Source: Arthrobacter sp. FW306-2-2C-D06B
Lineage (GTDB): Bacteria; Actinomycetota; Actinomycetes; Actinomycetales; Micrococcaceae
Reading direction: 5' to 3'
Assembly: GCF_021789175.1 (NCBI RefSeq)
Contig: NZ_CP084560.1
Span: 2,232,001 to 2,296,000, forward strand
DNA: 64,000 nucleotides
Below are positions 8,541 to 17,094 of the stretch, in pieces. The notes beneath the pieces were generated by a model. That model was not told the DNA's origin. It worked only from the letters and a program-made list of their open reading frames with translations, and ran no database searches. A program made the translations under genes and the position numbers. The number at the start of each line of letters is the position of its first letter. Positions within the stretch are counted from its first letter, which is position 1.

Positions 8541-10934
8541 TCACACCGGTGGCCTGGCCCGGCCCTGCATGGCCTCCCACACCCGGGCCGGCGTGCACGG
8601 CATATCCATGTGCGTCACTCCATATGGCGTCAACGCATCCACGATGGCGTTGACGATGGCCGGCGGGGACCCGACCGTGGCGGATTCGCCGATGCCTTTG
8701 GCTCCGATGGGGTGGTGCGGCGACGGCGTGACGGTAAACCCGGTCTCCCAGTCCGGGACTTCCATTGCCGTGGGGATGAGGTAGTCCATGAAGGATCCGC
8801 TGAGGCAGTTGCCGTCCTCGTCGAACGCGATGATTTCCATGAGGGCCATCCCGACGCCGTCGGTCAGCCCGCCGTGGACCTGGCCTTCGATGATCATCGG
8901 GTTGATCCGGGTCCCGCAGTCGTCCACCGCGATGAAGCGCCGGACCTTGACGTGGCCGGTCCCGGCGTCGACGTCCACCACGCAGATGTAGGCGCCGAAC
9001 GGGAACGTCAGGTTGGGAGGGTCATAGGTCACCTCCGCGTCCAGGTTGCCGTCGATGCCCTCCGGGAGAGCCACGGTGCCGTGGGCGCCGAAGGCGATCT
9101 CCGCGATCGTCTTGCCGGCACTTGGATCGCCCTTGACGAACCAGCGGCCCTTTTCCCACTCGAGGTCCTCGGGCCGGGTCTCAAGCATGGCGGCCGCAAT
9201 GAACTTCGCCTTTTCCCGGACCTTCCGCGCCACTAGCGCCACTGCGCCGCCGCTGACCGGCGTCGAGCGGCTCCCATAGGTGCCCAGGCCGAAAGGCGTT
9301 TGGTCGGTGTCGCCGTGCACGACGTCGATGCTCTCCGGCGGGATGCCGAGCTCCTCGGCCACGATCTGGGCGAACGTGGTCTCGTGGCCCTGGCCCTGGC
9401 TCTGCACCGAAATCCTGACGACGGCCTTGCCCGTGGGATGGACGCGGAGTTCGGCGCCGTCGGCCATGCCGAGCCCAACGATGTCGAAGTGCTTGCGCGG
9501 CCCGGCGCCGACGGTCTCGGTGAAGAAGGAGACGCCGATGCCCATCAGCTCGCCGCGCTCCCGCTTTTCGAGCTGTTCGCGTCGGAGGTCCTCGTACCCG
9601 GCCATTTGCATGGACAGTCGCATGGCGGGCTCGTAGTTGCCGGAGTCGTAGACCCAGCCGGTCTTGTTGGCGTACGGGAATTGTTCCGGCTTGATGAAGT
9701 TCTTCAGCCGCAGCTCTGCTGGATCCATCTCCAGTTTCTTGGCCAGGATGTCCACCATGCGCTCCACCAGGTAGACCGCCTCCGTCACGCGGAACGAACA
9801 GGCGTAGGCCACGCCTCCGGGGGCCTTGTTGGTGTAGACACCCGTGACCTTGCAGTAAGCCGCCTTCAGGTCATAGCTCCCGGTGAAGATGGAGAAGAAT
9901 CCAGCCGGGTTCTTGGTGGGTTGCGCAGTGGCATTGAAGGCGCCGTGGTCTGCCAGCACGTTGGTCCGGACCGCCAGGATCTTGCCTTCCTTGGTGGCCG
10001 CGATCTCGCCCTGCATGATGTAGTCGCGGGCGAACGACGTCGACATCAGGTTCTCCGAGCGGTCCTCCACCCACTTCACCGGCTTGCCGGTGACAATCGA
10101 GCCGACGACGGCCAAGACGTAACCGGGATAGATGCCCACCTTGTTGCCGAAACCTCCGCCGATATCGGGGGAGACGATCCGGATCTTGTGTTCCGGGATG
10201 CCGGCGACGATCGCATACAGTGTCCGGTGGGCGTGCGGGGCCTGGGTTGTTTCGTAGAGGGTCAGCCTGCCGTCGATCGAATCGAAGTCCGCGACGGCGC
10301 CGCAGGTTTCCATGGGTGCCGGGTGGACGCGCGGATATACGACCTCCTGGGCGACGACGACGTCCGCGGCGGCGAACACCGCCTCGGTTTCAGCGGCGTC
10401 GCCGATCTCCCAATCGAAGATCCGGTTGTCCGTCCGGCCCTCGACATCGTCCCGGATGACCGGCGCGCCGGGGTCGAGGGCGTGGCGGGCATCAATCACC
10501 GGCGGCAACATGTCGTATTCGACGTCGATCAGCTCCAGCGCGTCGCGCGCGGCGTAGCGGTCCTCGGCGACGACGAAAGCGACCTCCTGGCCCTGGAATC
10601 GGACCTTGTCTGTGACCAGGACCGCCTGGACGTCCGCCGACAGGGTGGGCGCCCACGCGAGGTTGAGCGCCTGCAGGTCTTTGCCCGTGATGACCGCGCG
10701 GACCCCGGGATGCGCCAACGCCTCGCTGATGTCTAGCGAAACGAGCCGGGCATGCGCAACGGGGGCGCGCAGGATGGCTCCGTGCAGCATGCCGGGCAGC
10801 ACGATGTCGTCGAGGTAATGGCCCTTGCCGCGGACGAACCGCGGGTCCTCTTTGCGCTGGAGGCGGCCGAATCCGATCGGGCGGCCCGGGTCTCCGGCCG
10901 CCGGGTTGGGTGCATGCTCCTGGATGGTGGTCAC
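8541..10934 (-). CDS. coxL: Aerobic CO dehydrogenase large (molybdenum) subunit, form I
   Basis: The 797-residue protein is full length for CoxL. The active-site loop reads AYACSFR with the copper-bridging Cys at about residue 379, matching the AYXCSFR signature of form I CoxL rather than AYRGAGR of form II. Other pterin-site motifs are GGGFGNK, QGQGHETTFAQ and KGIGESAT, whose Glu is the proposed catalytic base. It oxidises CO with water to CO2 and passes electrons through CoxS and CoxM to the respiratory chain. The GTG start at 10934 overlaps the coxS stop (GTGA). A longer frame upstream only shadows coxS. Confidence 0.95.
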   Translation of the reverse strand: MTTIQEHAPNPAAGDPGRPIGFGRLQRKEDPRFVRGKGHYLDDIVLPGMLHGAILRAPVAHARLVSLDISEALAHPGVRAVITGKDLQALNLAWAPTLSADVQAVLVTDKVRFQGQEVAFVVAEDRYAARDALELIDVEYDMLPPVIDARHALDPGAPVIRDDVEGRTDNRIFDWEIGDAAETEAVFAAADVVVAQEVVYPRVHPAPMETCGAVADFDSIDGRLTLYETTQAPHAHRTLYAIVAGIPEHKIRIVSPDIGGGFGNKVGIYPGYVLAVVGSIVTGKPVKWVEDRSENLMSTSFARDYIMQGEIAATKEGKILAVRTNVLADHGAFNATAQPTKNPAGFFSIFTGSYDLKAAYCKVTGVYTNKAPGGVAYACSFRVTEAVYLVERMVDILAKKLEMDPAELRLKNFIKPEQFPYANKTGWVYDSGNYEPAMRLSMQMAGYEDLRREQLEKRERGELMGIGVSFFTETVGAGPRKHFDIVGLGMADGAELRVHPTGKAVVRISVQSQGQGHETTFAQIVAEELGIPPESIDVVHGDTDQTPFGLGTYGSRSTPVSGGAVALVARKVREKAKFIAAAMLETRPEDLEWEKGRWFVKGDPSAGKTIAEIAFGAHGTVALPEGIDGNLDAEVTYDPPNLTFPFGAYICVVDVDAGTGHVKVRRFIAVDDCGTRINPMIIEGQVHGGLTDGVGMALMEIIAFDEDGNCLSGSFMDYLIPTAMEVPDWETGFTVTPSPHHPIGAKGIGESATVGSPPAIVNAIVDALTPYGVTHMDMPCTPARVWEAMQGRARPPV

Positions 10935-11467
10935 GCCGTCACCTCTTCTTCGATGGTCCCTTCGGAGCCACCGCCTTCCGTCCCAGTGTCCGTCCCAGTG
11001 TCCCGACCGGGCGGGTGGGCGGCGGCCCACAGCACCGAGCGGACGATCGTCGCGTAACCGGTGCACCGGCAAATCTGGCCGGAAATGGCTTGGCGGATCT
11101 CGGCGTCGTCCGGATGCGGGTTGCGGTCCAGAAGGGCCCTGGCCGTGAGCATCATGCCCGGAGTGCAGAATCCGCATTGCAGGCCGTGTTCCTCCATGAA
11201 CCCCTGCTGCACCGGATCGAGCGTACCGTCGACGGCCAGCCCCTCGACGGTCCGGATGTCGTGTCCATCGGCCATGGCTGCCAGCACGGTGCACGATTTC
11301 ACCGGCTGGCCGTCCATCAACACGACGCAGGTTCCGCAGTTGCTCGTGTCGCATCCCCAGTGTGTGCCGGTCAATCCAAGGTTTTCGCGGATGAAGTGGA
11401 CCAGCAACACGCGGGGTTCGGTCTCCCGGGTCACCTTGTCCCCGTTGACCGTCATGCTGATCTGCAT
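10931..11467 (-). CDS. coxS: Aerobic CO dehydrogenase small (2Fe-2S) subunit
   Basis: The 178-residue protein has the plant-type 2Fe-2S ligands CDTSNCGTC plus a further Cys about 12 residues on, and the proximal all-helical cluster ligands CGFC and CRCTG. This is the standard CoxS pattern for the xanthine oxidase family. It relays electrons from the Mo-Cu site of CoxL to the FAD of CoxM. The ATG at 11467 lies four bases after the coxM stop; the longer frame upstream of it reads through coxM in another phase and is not real. The last ~30 residues form a Gly/Thr/Glu-rich tail, somewhat longer than in typical CoxS. Confidence 0.95.
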   Translation of the reverse strand: MQISMTVNGDKVTRETEPRVLLVHFIRENLGLTGTHWGCDTSNCGTCVVLMDGQPVKSCTVLAAMADGHDIRTVEGLAVDGTLDPVQQGFMEEHGLQCGFCTPGMMLTARALLDRNPHPDDAEIRQAISGQICRCTGYATIVRSVLWAAAHPPGRDTGTDTGTEGGGSEGTIEEEVTA

Positions 11468-11471
11468 TGCT

Positions 11472-12350
11472 TCAGCCTTCCTGTGCACCTGCGGCGCGCG
11501 CACACGCACGCCGCAGGACCCTGCGGGTGAGTTCGTCGGCCAGATGCCGTTTATAGTCGACCGGTCCACGCTGGTCGTCCACCGGGTGGCAGGCGGCGGC
11601 TGCGATGCGGGCCGCCTCGACAAACAGGTCTTCATGCGGCCGTTGTCCGCGAAGCACGGCTTCGGCCTCGGGGACAGTGCCGTCCAGCCCGACCGCCGTG
11701 AGCCCGATGGCGGCCTCTTCCACAGTCCCGTCTTCGGAGAGCCCGACGGCGGCCCCGGCCGCGACGATCGCCCAGTCACCCACCCGGCGTTCCACCTTTT
11801 CATAGGCGCTGCCCGAGCGCGGGCGGATCGTGAAGCGGACTTCGTACAACAGTTCGTTCTGCGCCACCGCGGTTTCGTAGGGGCCGCGGTGGAAGTCCGA
11901 CATGGCGACGATCCGCTCGCCGTCGGGCCCGCGGATCACGGCCTGGGCGCGCAGGACATCGCACACACTAGAAAGGTCTTCGGCCGGATCGGCTTGGCAG
12001 AGCGAGCCGCCGATCGTGCCGCGGTTGCGGACCACAGGGTCCGCGATCACCTGCTCAGCGTCACGGATTATCGGAAAGAGTTCAGCGACGTCGGTGGACT
12101 CGAGGAGCGCTGTGTGGCGGGTTAGGGCACCCACACGCAACTGCTCACCTTCCCGGCGGATGAATTCCAGTTCCGTCAGGTCGTTGATGTCGATCAGCCA
12201 TTCCGGCCGCGCCAGGCGCAGCTTCATCATCGGCAGCAAGCTGTGTCCGCCTGCGATGATGCGCGACTCGGGACCGTGGCGTTCGAGGAGGGCCAGCGCG
12301 TTTGCGACGTCGCTCGCGCGCTCGTAATCAAATGGAGCCGGAATCTGCAT
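11472..12350 (-). CDS. coxM: Aerobic CO dehydrogenase medium (FAD) subunit
   Basis: A 292-residue flavoprotein subunit with the two FAD-diphosphate loops of the family: AGGHSLLPMMKLRL (about residue 32) and TIGGSLCQADPAED (about 111). It takes electrons from CoxS and delivers them to quinone or to a quinone-handling partner. The ATG at 12350 is preferred to one 33 bases upstream because the protein then begins MQIPAPFDYERA, the usual N-terminus for this family, and a G-rich AAAGGGGT lies before it. It is the first gene of the operon; the order M-S-L is the form I order. Confidence 0.93.
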   Translation of the reverse strand: MQIPAPFDYERASDVANALALLERHGPESRIIAGGHSLLPMMKLRLARPEWLIDINDLTELEFIRREGEQLRVGALTRHTALLESTDVAELFPIIRDAEQVIADPVVRNRGTIGGSLCQADPAEDLSSVCDVLRAQAVIRGPDGERIVAMSDFHRGPYETAVAQNELLYEVRFTIRPRSGSAYEKVERRVGDWAIVAAGAAVGLSEDGTVEEAAIGLTAVGLDGTVPEAEAVLRGQRPHEDLFVEAARIAAAACHPVDDQRGPVDYKRHLADELTRRVLRRACARAAGAQEG

Positions 12351-12407
12351 TGTCCACCCCTTTGGGGGCCAGACGTCCTGCACCTCGTAGGACGCGGACC
12401 TATGATC

Positions 12408-12436
12408 AGTCTTGCCCGCGTCATTGTGAGTGTCAA
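12408..12436 (-). promoter_or_regulatory. Candidate promoter of the cox operon
   Basis: Reading the minus strand, TTGACA (12436-12431) is followed after 17 bases by AAGACT (12413-12408), about 58 bases before the coxM start. The -35 is a perfect consensus; the -10 matches at only three positions. A second TTGACC lies nine bases further upstream. The 173-base gap to the divergent DGPF gene must hold the promoters for both directions. Confidence 0.3.
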
Positions 12437-12495
12437 CATGGTCAAGGGGGCAAGCTCACGGCCATTTTGGCTTGCAAAAGAATTTCCCGAAGCAG

Positions 12496-12525
12496 TGTCC
12501 TTTTCGGGCCGTCCCGCTCGTCGTC
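12496..12525 (+). promoter_or_regulatory. Candidate ECF-sigma promoter for the DGPF/ECF42 module
   Basis: TGTCCT (12496-12501) is followed after 17 bases by CGTC (12519-12522), with a second CGTC three bases on. ECF42-type sigma factors are reported to use a TGTCGA-like -35 and a CGA/TC-like -10 (recalled), so this fits an autoregulated promoter about 35 bases before the first DGPF gene. The match is partial and the call is tentative. Confidence 0.35.
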
Positions 12526-12556
12526 ATGGTGTATCAACCGATAAGAAGGAGTCATC

Positions 12557-12892
12557 GTGGAGTACATGCTTTTCATTTGCAACGACCCGGCAGCGCCGGA
12601 ATATGTTGCCGCCGAGGACAATATCGTGGAATGGGTGGCCGAGATGGAAGCCCGGGGAGTGAGCCGTCACGGTGACCGGCTGCGTCCTGTCGAGGACGCG
12701 ACCACCGTCGCGGTGCGGGCGGGCGAGGTAGTTGTCTCGGACGGACCGTTTGCGGAGACGAAGGAATGGATCGCCGGGTATGACATCATCGCGTGTGCCG
12801 ATCTCGATGAGGCCATCGAAGTGGCGTCCAAGCATCCGATGGCGAGATTCGGCAAGATCGAGATCAGGCCAGTGTGGCCGCTCGGGCTGTAG
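12557..12892 (+). CDS. YCII-related DGPF-domain protein (first copy)
   Basis: A 111-residue protein of the YCII/DGPF family; the naming motif appears as SDGPFAETKEWIAGY (about residues 60-74). It starts with GTG at 12557, seven bases after AAGGAG. The family adopts a small ferredoxin-like fold; no reaction is established. It sits upstream of, and in the same direction as, the ECF sigma factor. A second DGPF gene follows the sigma gene, the arrangement that defines ECF42 loci. The product may be a target or partner of the sigma factor. Confidence 0.9.
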   Translation: MEYMLFICNDPAAPEYVAAEDNIVEWVAEMEARGVSRHGDRLRPVEDATTVAVRAGEVVVSDGPFAETKEWIAGYDIIACADLDEAIEVASKHPMARFGKIEIRPVWPLGL

Positions 12893-12936
12893 CGGTTCGC
12901 GGGGTGGCCGGCGTCGATGATCGTGGGAGGGAAGAC

Positions 12937-14277
12937 GTGACACCAGCACTGACGGACGCCCGGACCGCCGTCGAGGCCGCCTCGGCCGAAGAGACCGCCC
13001 GCATCACCGCAACCCTCATCCGTGTGACGGGCGACTGGAACCTGGCAGAGGATTGCGTCCAGGACGCGTTCGCAAAGGCGTTGGTCGACTGGCCGGAGCA
13101 CGGCATTCCGAGGAATCCCGGGGCGTGGCTGACCACCGTGTCCAGGAACAGGGCGATCGACCGCATGCGGAGTGCGGCCAGCGAAAAGAGGGCGGTCCGT
13201 GAACTCGCGATCATCGCTCAACTCGAAAGCCTCCAAGAAGCGGTCAGCAGTGATCCGGCCGCGGAGGACGACCGCTTGCGGCTGATCTTCACATGTTGCC
13301 ACCCGGCTCTCCCGCTCGACGCGAGGGTTGCGTTGACCTTGCGCACGGTCGCGGGGCTCACCACAGGCGAGATTGCGCGTGCGTTCCTCGTCTCGGAAGC
13401 AACCATGTCAAAGAGGCTCGTCCGCGCGCGGGCCAAGATACGGGACGCAGGAATCCCATATCGGGTGCCGCCGCCGGAGCTGAGGGCTGAACGCACGGCC
13501 GGAGTCCTGGCCGTGCTCTACCTCATGTTCAACGAAGGCTATTCGGCCACCGGGGGCGAATCATTGCTCCGCGAGCCCCTTGCCAGGGAAGCGATACGCC
13601 TGAATCGCTTGCTTGTTTCGCTGCTCGCCGGCTCCCCGCAAGAGCCGGAGGCCGTGGGCCTCCTGGCGCTCATGCTGTTCCACCACGCCAGGCGAAACTC
13701 GCGAACGGACGCCGCAGGGGACTTGGTGACGTTGGAGGAGCAGGACCGCGAATCCTGGGATCAGGCTGAGATTGCGGAGGCCGTCGCGCTCCTAGCGGCT
13801 GCCGAGCGTCTCGGCCTTTCACGCCGCTCCCGGCCGGGGAGCTACCGGGTCCAGGCCGCGATTGCGGCGTGCCACATGACCGCCCGTACCCCCGGCGGCA
13901 CAGACTTCGCCAAGGTGGCCTTGCTGTATGACTCCCTTGCGCAGATCGCTCCGTCTCCGGTCGTCGAGCTCAACCGGGCTGTCGCAGTCGCAATGTCCCA
14001 GGGGCCGGAGGCCGGCCTTGCCCTCATCGAGCACCTTGACCGAACCCGCTCGTTGGAAGGGTACTACCTCCTGCCTGCCGCGAAAGCGGACCTCCTGCGC
14101 CGCCTGGGCAGAAGCTCGGAGGCCCGGGATGAATACCAGAGGGCGCGGGAACTCGCACCATCCGAGGCCGAACGGCGTTACCTTGGCAAACGTCTTGCGG
14201 AGACAAATTCTGCGTCCTCGTCCTTGTCGGAAGCCAAGCGGAACAGCCCCACACCCGCCGTTAAGGAGCAAAAATGA
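12937..14277 (+). CDS. ECF42-like RNA polymerase sigma factor with C-terminal extension
   Basis: The 446-residue product has sigma region 2 (about 15-85, with LAEDCVQDAFAKAL and the RNRAIDRMRS core), region 4 helix-turn-helix (about 125-175, TTGEIARAFLVSEATMSKRL) and a ~260-residue extension containing YLMFNEGYSAT, typical of ECF42. This extension is required for or modulates activity, since these loci lack an anti-sigma factor; none is seen here. The GTG at 12937 follows GGGAGG at a good distance and is preferred to upstream in-frame codons within the DGPF gene. It lies between two DGPF genes; the downstream one overlaps its stop by four bases. Confidence 0.9.
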   Translation: MTPALTDARTAVEAASAEETARITATLIRVTGDWNLAEDCVQDAFAKALVDWPEHGIPRNPGAWLTTVSRNRAIDRMRSAASEKRAVRELAIIAQLESLQEAVSSDPAAEDDRLRLIFTCCHPALPLDARVALTLRTVAGLTTGEIARAFLVSEATMSKRLVRARAKIRDAGIPYRVPPPELRAERTAGVLAVLYLMFNEGYSATGGESLLREPLAREAIRLNRLLVSLLAGSPQEPEAVGLLALMLFHHARRNSRTDAAGDLVTLEEQDRESWDQAEIAEAVALLAAAERLGLSRRSRPGSYRVQAAIAACHMTARTPGGTDFAKVALLYDSLAQIAPSPVVELNRAVAVAMSQGPEAGLALIEHLDRTRSLEGYYLLPAAKADLLRRLGRSSEARDEYQRARELAPSEAERRYLGKRLAETNSASSSLSEAKRNSPTPAVKEQK

Positions 14278-14612
14278 AACACCTCTTGCTGATTCAAAAC
14301 AATTTCGACACCTGGAACGCCCTGCCCGCGGACGAGATCGAGGCGATCATGCAGGCGCATACTTCGTTGCAGCAGGAACTCAGGGCCTCGGGAGAGTTCG
14401 TGGAGGCACACGAGCTGGGTGAGGAAGCGAAGTTCGTAAGAAGCAACGGCGACGGGCCTACGGTGACGGACGGCCCGTTCATCGAGACGAAGGAAATCGT
14501 GGCCGGCTATTACGTGGTCGACTGCGTGGACATGGACCGCGCTGTGGAAATCGCCGGCAAATTCGGAGAGGCCAGGCTGTGGCCGATCGAGGTGCGACCC
14601 ATGGACCCGTGA
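14274..14612 (+). CDS. YCII-related DGPF-domain protein (second copy)
   Basis: A 112-residue paralogue of the first DGPF protein, with TDGPFIETKEIVAGYYVV (about residues 64-81). Its ATG overlaps the stop codon of the sigma gene (ATGA) and AAGGAG lies seven bases upstream, so the two are co-translated. N-terminal sequences of the two DGPF copies differ (MEYMLFICND versus MKHLLLIQNN), so this is an old duplication rather than a recent repeat. Biochemical role unknown. Confidence 0.9.
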   Translation: MKHLLLIQNNFDTWNALPADEIEAIMQAHTSLQQELRASGEFVEAHELGEEAKFVRSNGDGPTVTDGPFIETKEIVAGYYVVDCVDMDRAVEIAGKFGEARLWPIEVRPMDP

Positions 14613-14691
14613 GCGATGCTGAGAGCGTTGACACTGTTCCGGGCCGCGAGGAGACTTTTTTCTGGGGATGCCTCGTCGAAAGGAGCCCCAA

Positions 14692-15297
14692 ATGCCGTGG
14701 CACGTCGAGGGTACGTATTTTGAGAATTGCAACTGCGACATGGTCTGCCCGTGTTCCACTTCCGGGCTGACCGCACCGGCGGATAACGATCGCTGCAACG
14801 TGGCCTTGGCCTTTCATGTGGACACCGGTGAGGTAAACGGCGTCGACGTCGGTGGCCTGACGGTCTGCGTCGTCGCCGATACGCCTGCCCTCATGAGCGA
14901 CGGGGGATGGAAGCTCGGTGTCCTGATGGACGCTGCCGCCTCGCCCGAGCAAGCGGAAGCGCTTGGCGCTGTTTTCGGTGGCCAGCTCGGCGGCCCGATG
15001 GAGGGCCTGACACCCTTGATCGGTGAAATGGCGGGAATGGAGTCACTGGATATCGCCTATACCGAGGACGGGCGCATGCATCAGGTCCGCGTTGGCAGCG
15101 CAGTCGACATGGCCGTGGAAGACTTCGTGTCTCCGATGGATGCCACGGGACTCGGAGTGAAAGTTAGCGGGGTCGGGTTCCCCGCGGACACCCTGGCGGC
15201 CGGCACGTCCAGCACGGCCCGCGTGGACGTGTTCGGGATGAGCTGGGACAACGCCGGAAAGAACTCCTTCTCCGCTCCCTTTGCCTGGTCGGGCTAA
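14692..15297 (+). CDS. DUF1326 domain-containing protein
   Basis: A 201-residue protein starting MPWHVEGTYFENCNCD, with the Cys-rich NCNCDMVCPCS motif (about residues 11-21) that marks DUF1326. The ATG at 14692 has GGAG six bases upstream; an ATG 24 bases earlier lacks one. It follows the ECF42 module by 79 bases in the same direction and may belong to its regulon, though the gap is large enough for its own promoter. The cysteine cluster suggests metal or redox chemistry, but no function is known. Confidence 0.87.
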   Translation: MPWHVEGTYFENCNCDMVCPCSTSGLTAPADNDRCNVALAFHVDTGEVNGVDVGGLTVCVVADTPALMSDGGWKLGVLMDAAASPEQAEALGAVFGGQLGGPMEGLTPLIGEMAGMESLDIAYTEDGRMHQVRVGSAVDMAVEDFVSPMDATGLGVKVSGVGFPADTLAAGTSSTARVDVFGMSWDNAGKNSFSAPFAWSG

Positions 15298-15304
15298 GTG
15301 CGGG

Positions 15305-15346
15305 TTCCTGGTCTTCGCATGACCGCGGTCGTGTGAAGGCCAGGAA
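15305..15346. terminator. Bidirectional terminator hairpin
   Basis: TTCCTGGTCTTC (15305-15316) pairs with GAAGGCCAGGAA (15335-15346), and the interior forms a second stem around GACCGCGGTC. It lies in the 78-base gap between the convergent DUF1326 and CocE-like genes, as expected for a shared terminator, though no long U-tract follows. Confidence 0.6.
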
Positions 15347-15375
15347 GGTGCAGAAGCCGGGGGTTGCCCAGCCAC

Positions 15376-17088
15376 TTACACCGTGAACGGCAGGACGAGC
15401 CGCGATTGGTGAGTTGCGTCGCGGTAGATCTTGTGTGTGACGGGGCGGCCCACCGGCAGGTGGAAGGCGTCCGGCGGGAGCAGCGCATTGTGCTCGTCGG
15501 CAAGAGGCTCGCCGTTGGACAGTTCAACCGTGAGGCGATGACCCGGCTTGAACGTGTTTGCGAACGGGTAGAGGCGCAGTACATACTCCTCGATCGCCCC
15601 GGGCTCAACGGGCACGGATCGGGTGTGCGGGTGGTAGGGGTTGCCCTCGGTGGTCCGCTCGTCCAATTCGCGGTGCGAGGCCTTGAGGTAGCCGGTGGTG
15701 ATCAGCTGGCGTTGTCCGTTCGGGGCGGAGTCCCAGAGGCGCAGGATGAAGTTGGTGTCCAGCTGGTCGATTTCCGCGAAGAGATGCGCCGCCCCGGCAC
15801 CGATCAGCTCGGTGTCCTCCTCGAACAGAGCGGTGTTCCAGCTCAGGATCTCCACCTTGTCCGTCACCGTCAAGGGTGCCTGATAGAAACCGTCCGGAGC
15901 GGCGTACTCCGCACCCATTGGCTCCGGCTCTTCTGACAGCTTGTGGCGCGGGCGGAGGTAGAGGGACTTGTATTCGATGTCCTTCGGCGGCCACTGCTCG
16001 GCCATCACGACCTCGCGCGAGCCCTCGACGAAGACGCTGACGGGAGGTTCGTCCATGACCCCGTTGTCGATGCCCTTGATCCAGTAGTCATACCACCGGA
16101 ACATTTTGTCGTGCTCCTCGATGAAGGGGCGCGATTGCATGGGCGGGTAGGGGCCGATGGTCAGCTTTTTCGGGCCCTTCAGTGCGTTGTACAACTCGAT
16201 GGTCCCGTCGAGGGTCCATCCGCGGCCCTGGTCGAGCTGCAGCCAGACCGGGATGTCGATGGTTGGGGCCAGCGTGATCGGGTTGCGCTCCTCGTACCAG
16301 TCACCGTCCAGCTCGTTCATGACGATGTCGAACCAGGCCTCGTGGTTCCTGGGATAGTTCAGTACGTGGACCAGGTTCGGCCAAGCGGCAATGTCCGGAT
16401 CTTCGAGGCGCATGGCGACGAGCTTCTTCAGTTCCTCGGGAGAATGCTTCTCGATCATGCGGGACTTGACGTTGTCGGTGAACGCCCAGCCCGAGTCCCC
16501 TCCGCGGCCTTCGCGGGCGGCACGCGGCATGAACCACATGATGCCCCCGTGGTAGGTGGTCTCGTAGAAGTCGTAGTGGCCGCCGGAAACGAAGATCGCC
16601 TTGAGGTGCGGCGGTCGCTCGGCGGCGGCCAGCACCTGCATGGAACCGAAGTAGGAGATGCCCACCATCCCGACGTTGCCGTCGCACCACGGCTGCGCGG
16701 CAACCCACTCGATGAAATCGTAGGCATCCTGGCCGAGGGAAACACCGCCGGCGTTGTAGTTGCCGATGTGCTCGCCGCCCGAGAAGCCGGAGCCGCGGAG
16801 GTCACCGATGACGTGGACGTAGTCCTCCTTGACGATCCTGGCAATGTCCCCGGCCTCGATGCAGCCGTCCCACATCGGGCTGGGCCGCCGCTGCGGGGGA
16901 GTGGTGAGGGCGAGGGCCTGCAGCTCCTTACCGTAGGGGCTGAGCGCGACCAACGCCGGCCGCGGCTTGTCTTCGGGGCCATGGTAGGCGTCGGCGGCAA
17001 GCTCGATTCCGTCCCGCATCGGAACCCGGAGGTCCTTGCGGACAGCAATGGTCTGCCCGCTGGCATTCAGCAACTGAAAGTCATCCAT
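15376..17088 (-). CDS. CocE/NonD family hydrolase
   Basis: A 570-residue alpha/beta hydrolase of the CocE / X-Pro dipeptidyl-peptidase S15 class. The nucleophile elbow reads GMVGISYFGSMQ (about residues 143-154), and the C-terminal third has the beta-sandwich jelly-roll pattern ending in the short strands around GHRLTVELSNGEPLA. Family members cleave esters or amides, cocaine esterase being the best known. No signal peptide is seen. It is the last gene of the six-gene minus-strand catabolic operon, six bases after the metallo-beta-lactamase-fold gene. The substrate is unknown. Confidence 0.88.
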   Translation of the reverse strand: MDDFQLLNASGQTIAVRKDLRVPMRDGIELAADAYHGPEDKPRPALVALSPYGKELQALALTTPPQRRPSPMWDGCIEAGDIARIVKEDYVHVIGDLRGSGFSGGEHIGNYNAGGVSLGQDAYDFIEWVAAQPWCDGNVGMVGISYFGSMQVLAAAERPPHLKAIFVSGGHYDFYETTYHGGIMWFMPRAAREGRGGDSGWAFTDNVKSRMIEKHSPEELKKLVAMRLEDPDIAAWPNLVHVLNYPRNHEAWFDIVMNELDGDWYEERNPITLAPTIDIPVWLQLDQGRGWTLDGTIELYNALKGPKKLTIGPYPPMQSRPFIEEHDKMFRWYDYWIKGIDNGVMDEPPVSVFVEGSREVVMAEQWPPKDIEYKSLYLRPRHKLSEEPEPMGAEYAAPDGFYQAPLTVTDKVEILSWNTALFEEDTELIGAGAAHLFAEIDQLDTNFILRLWDSAPNGQRQLITTGYLKASHRELDERTTEGNPYHPHTRSVPVEPGAIEEYVLRLYPFANTFKPGHRLTVELSNGEPLADEHNALLPPDAFHLPVGRPVTHKIYRDATHQSRLVLPFTV

Positions 17089-17094
17089 GAGTGT

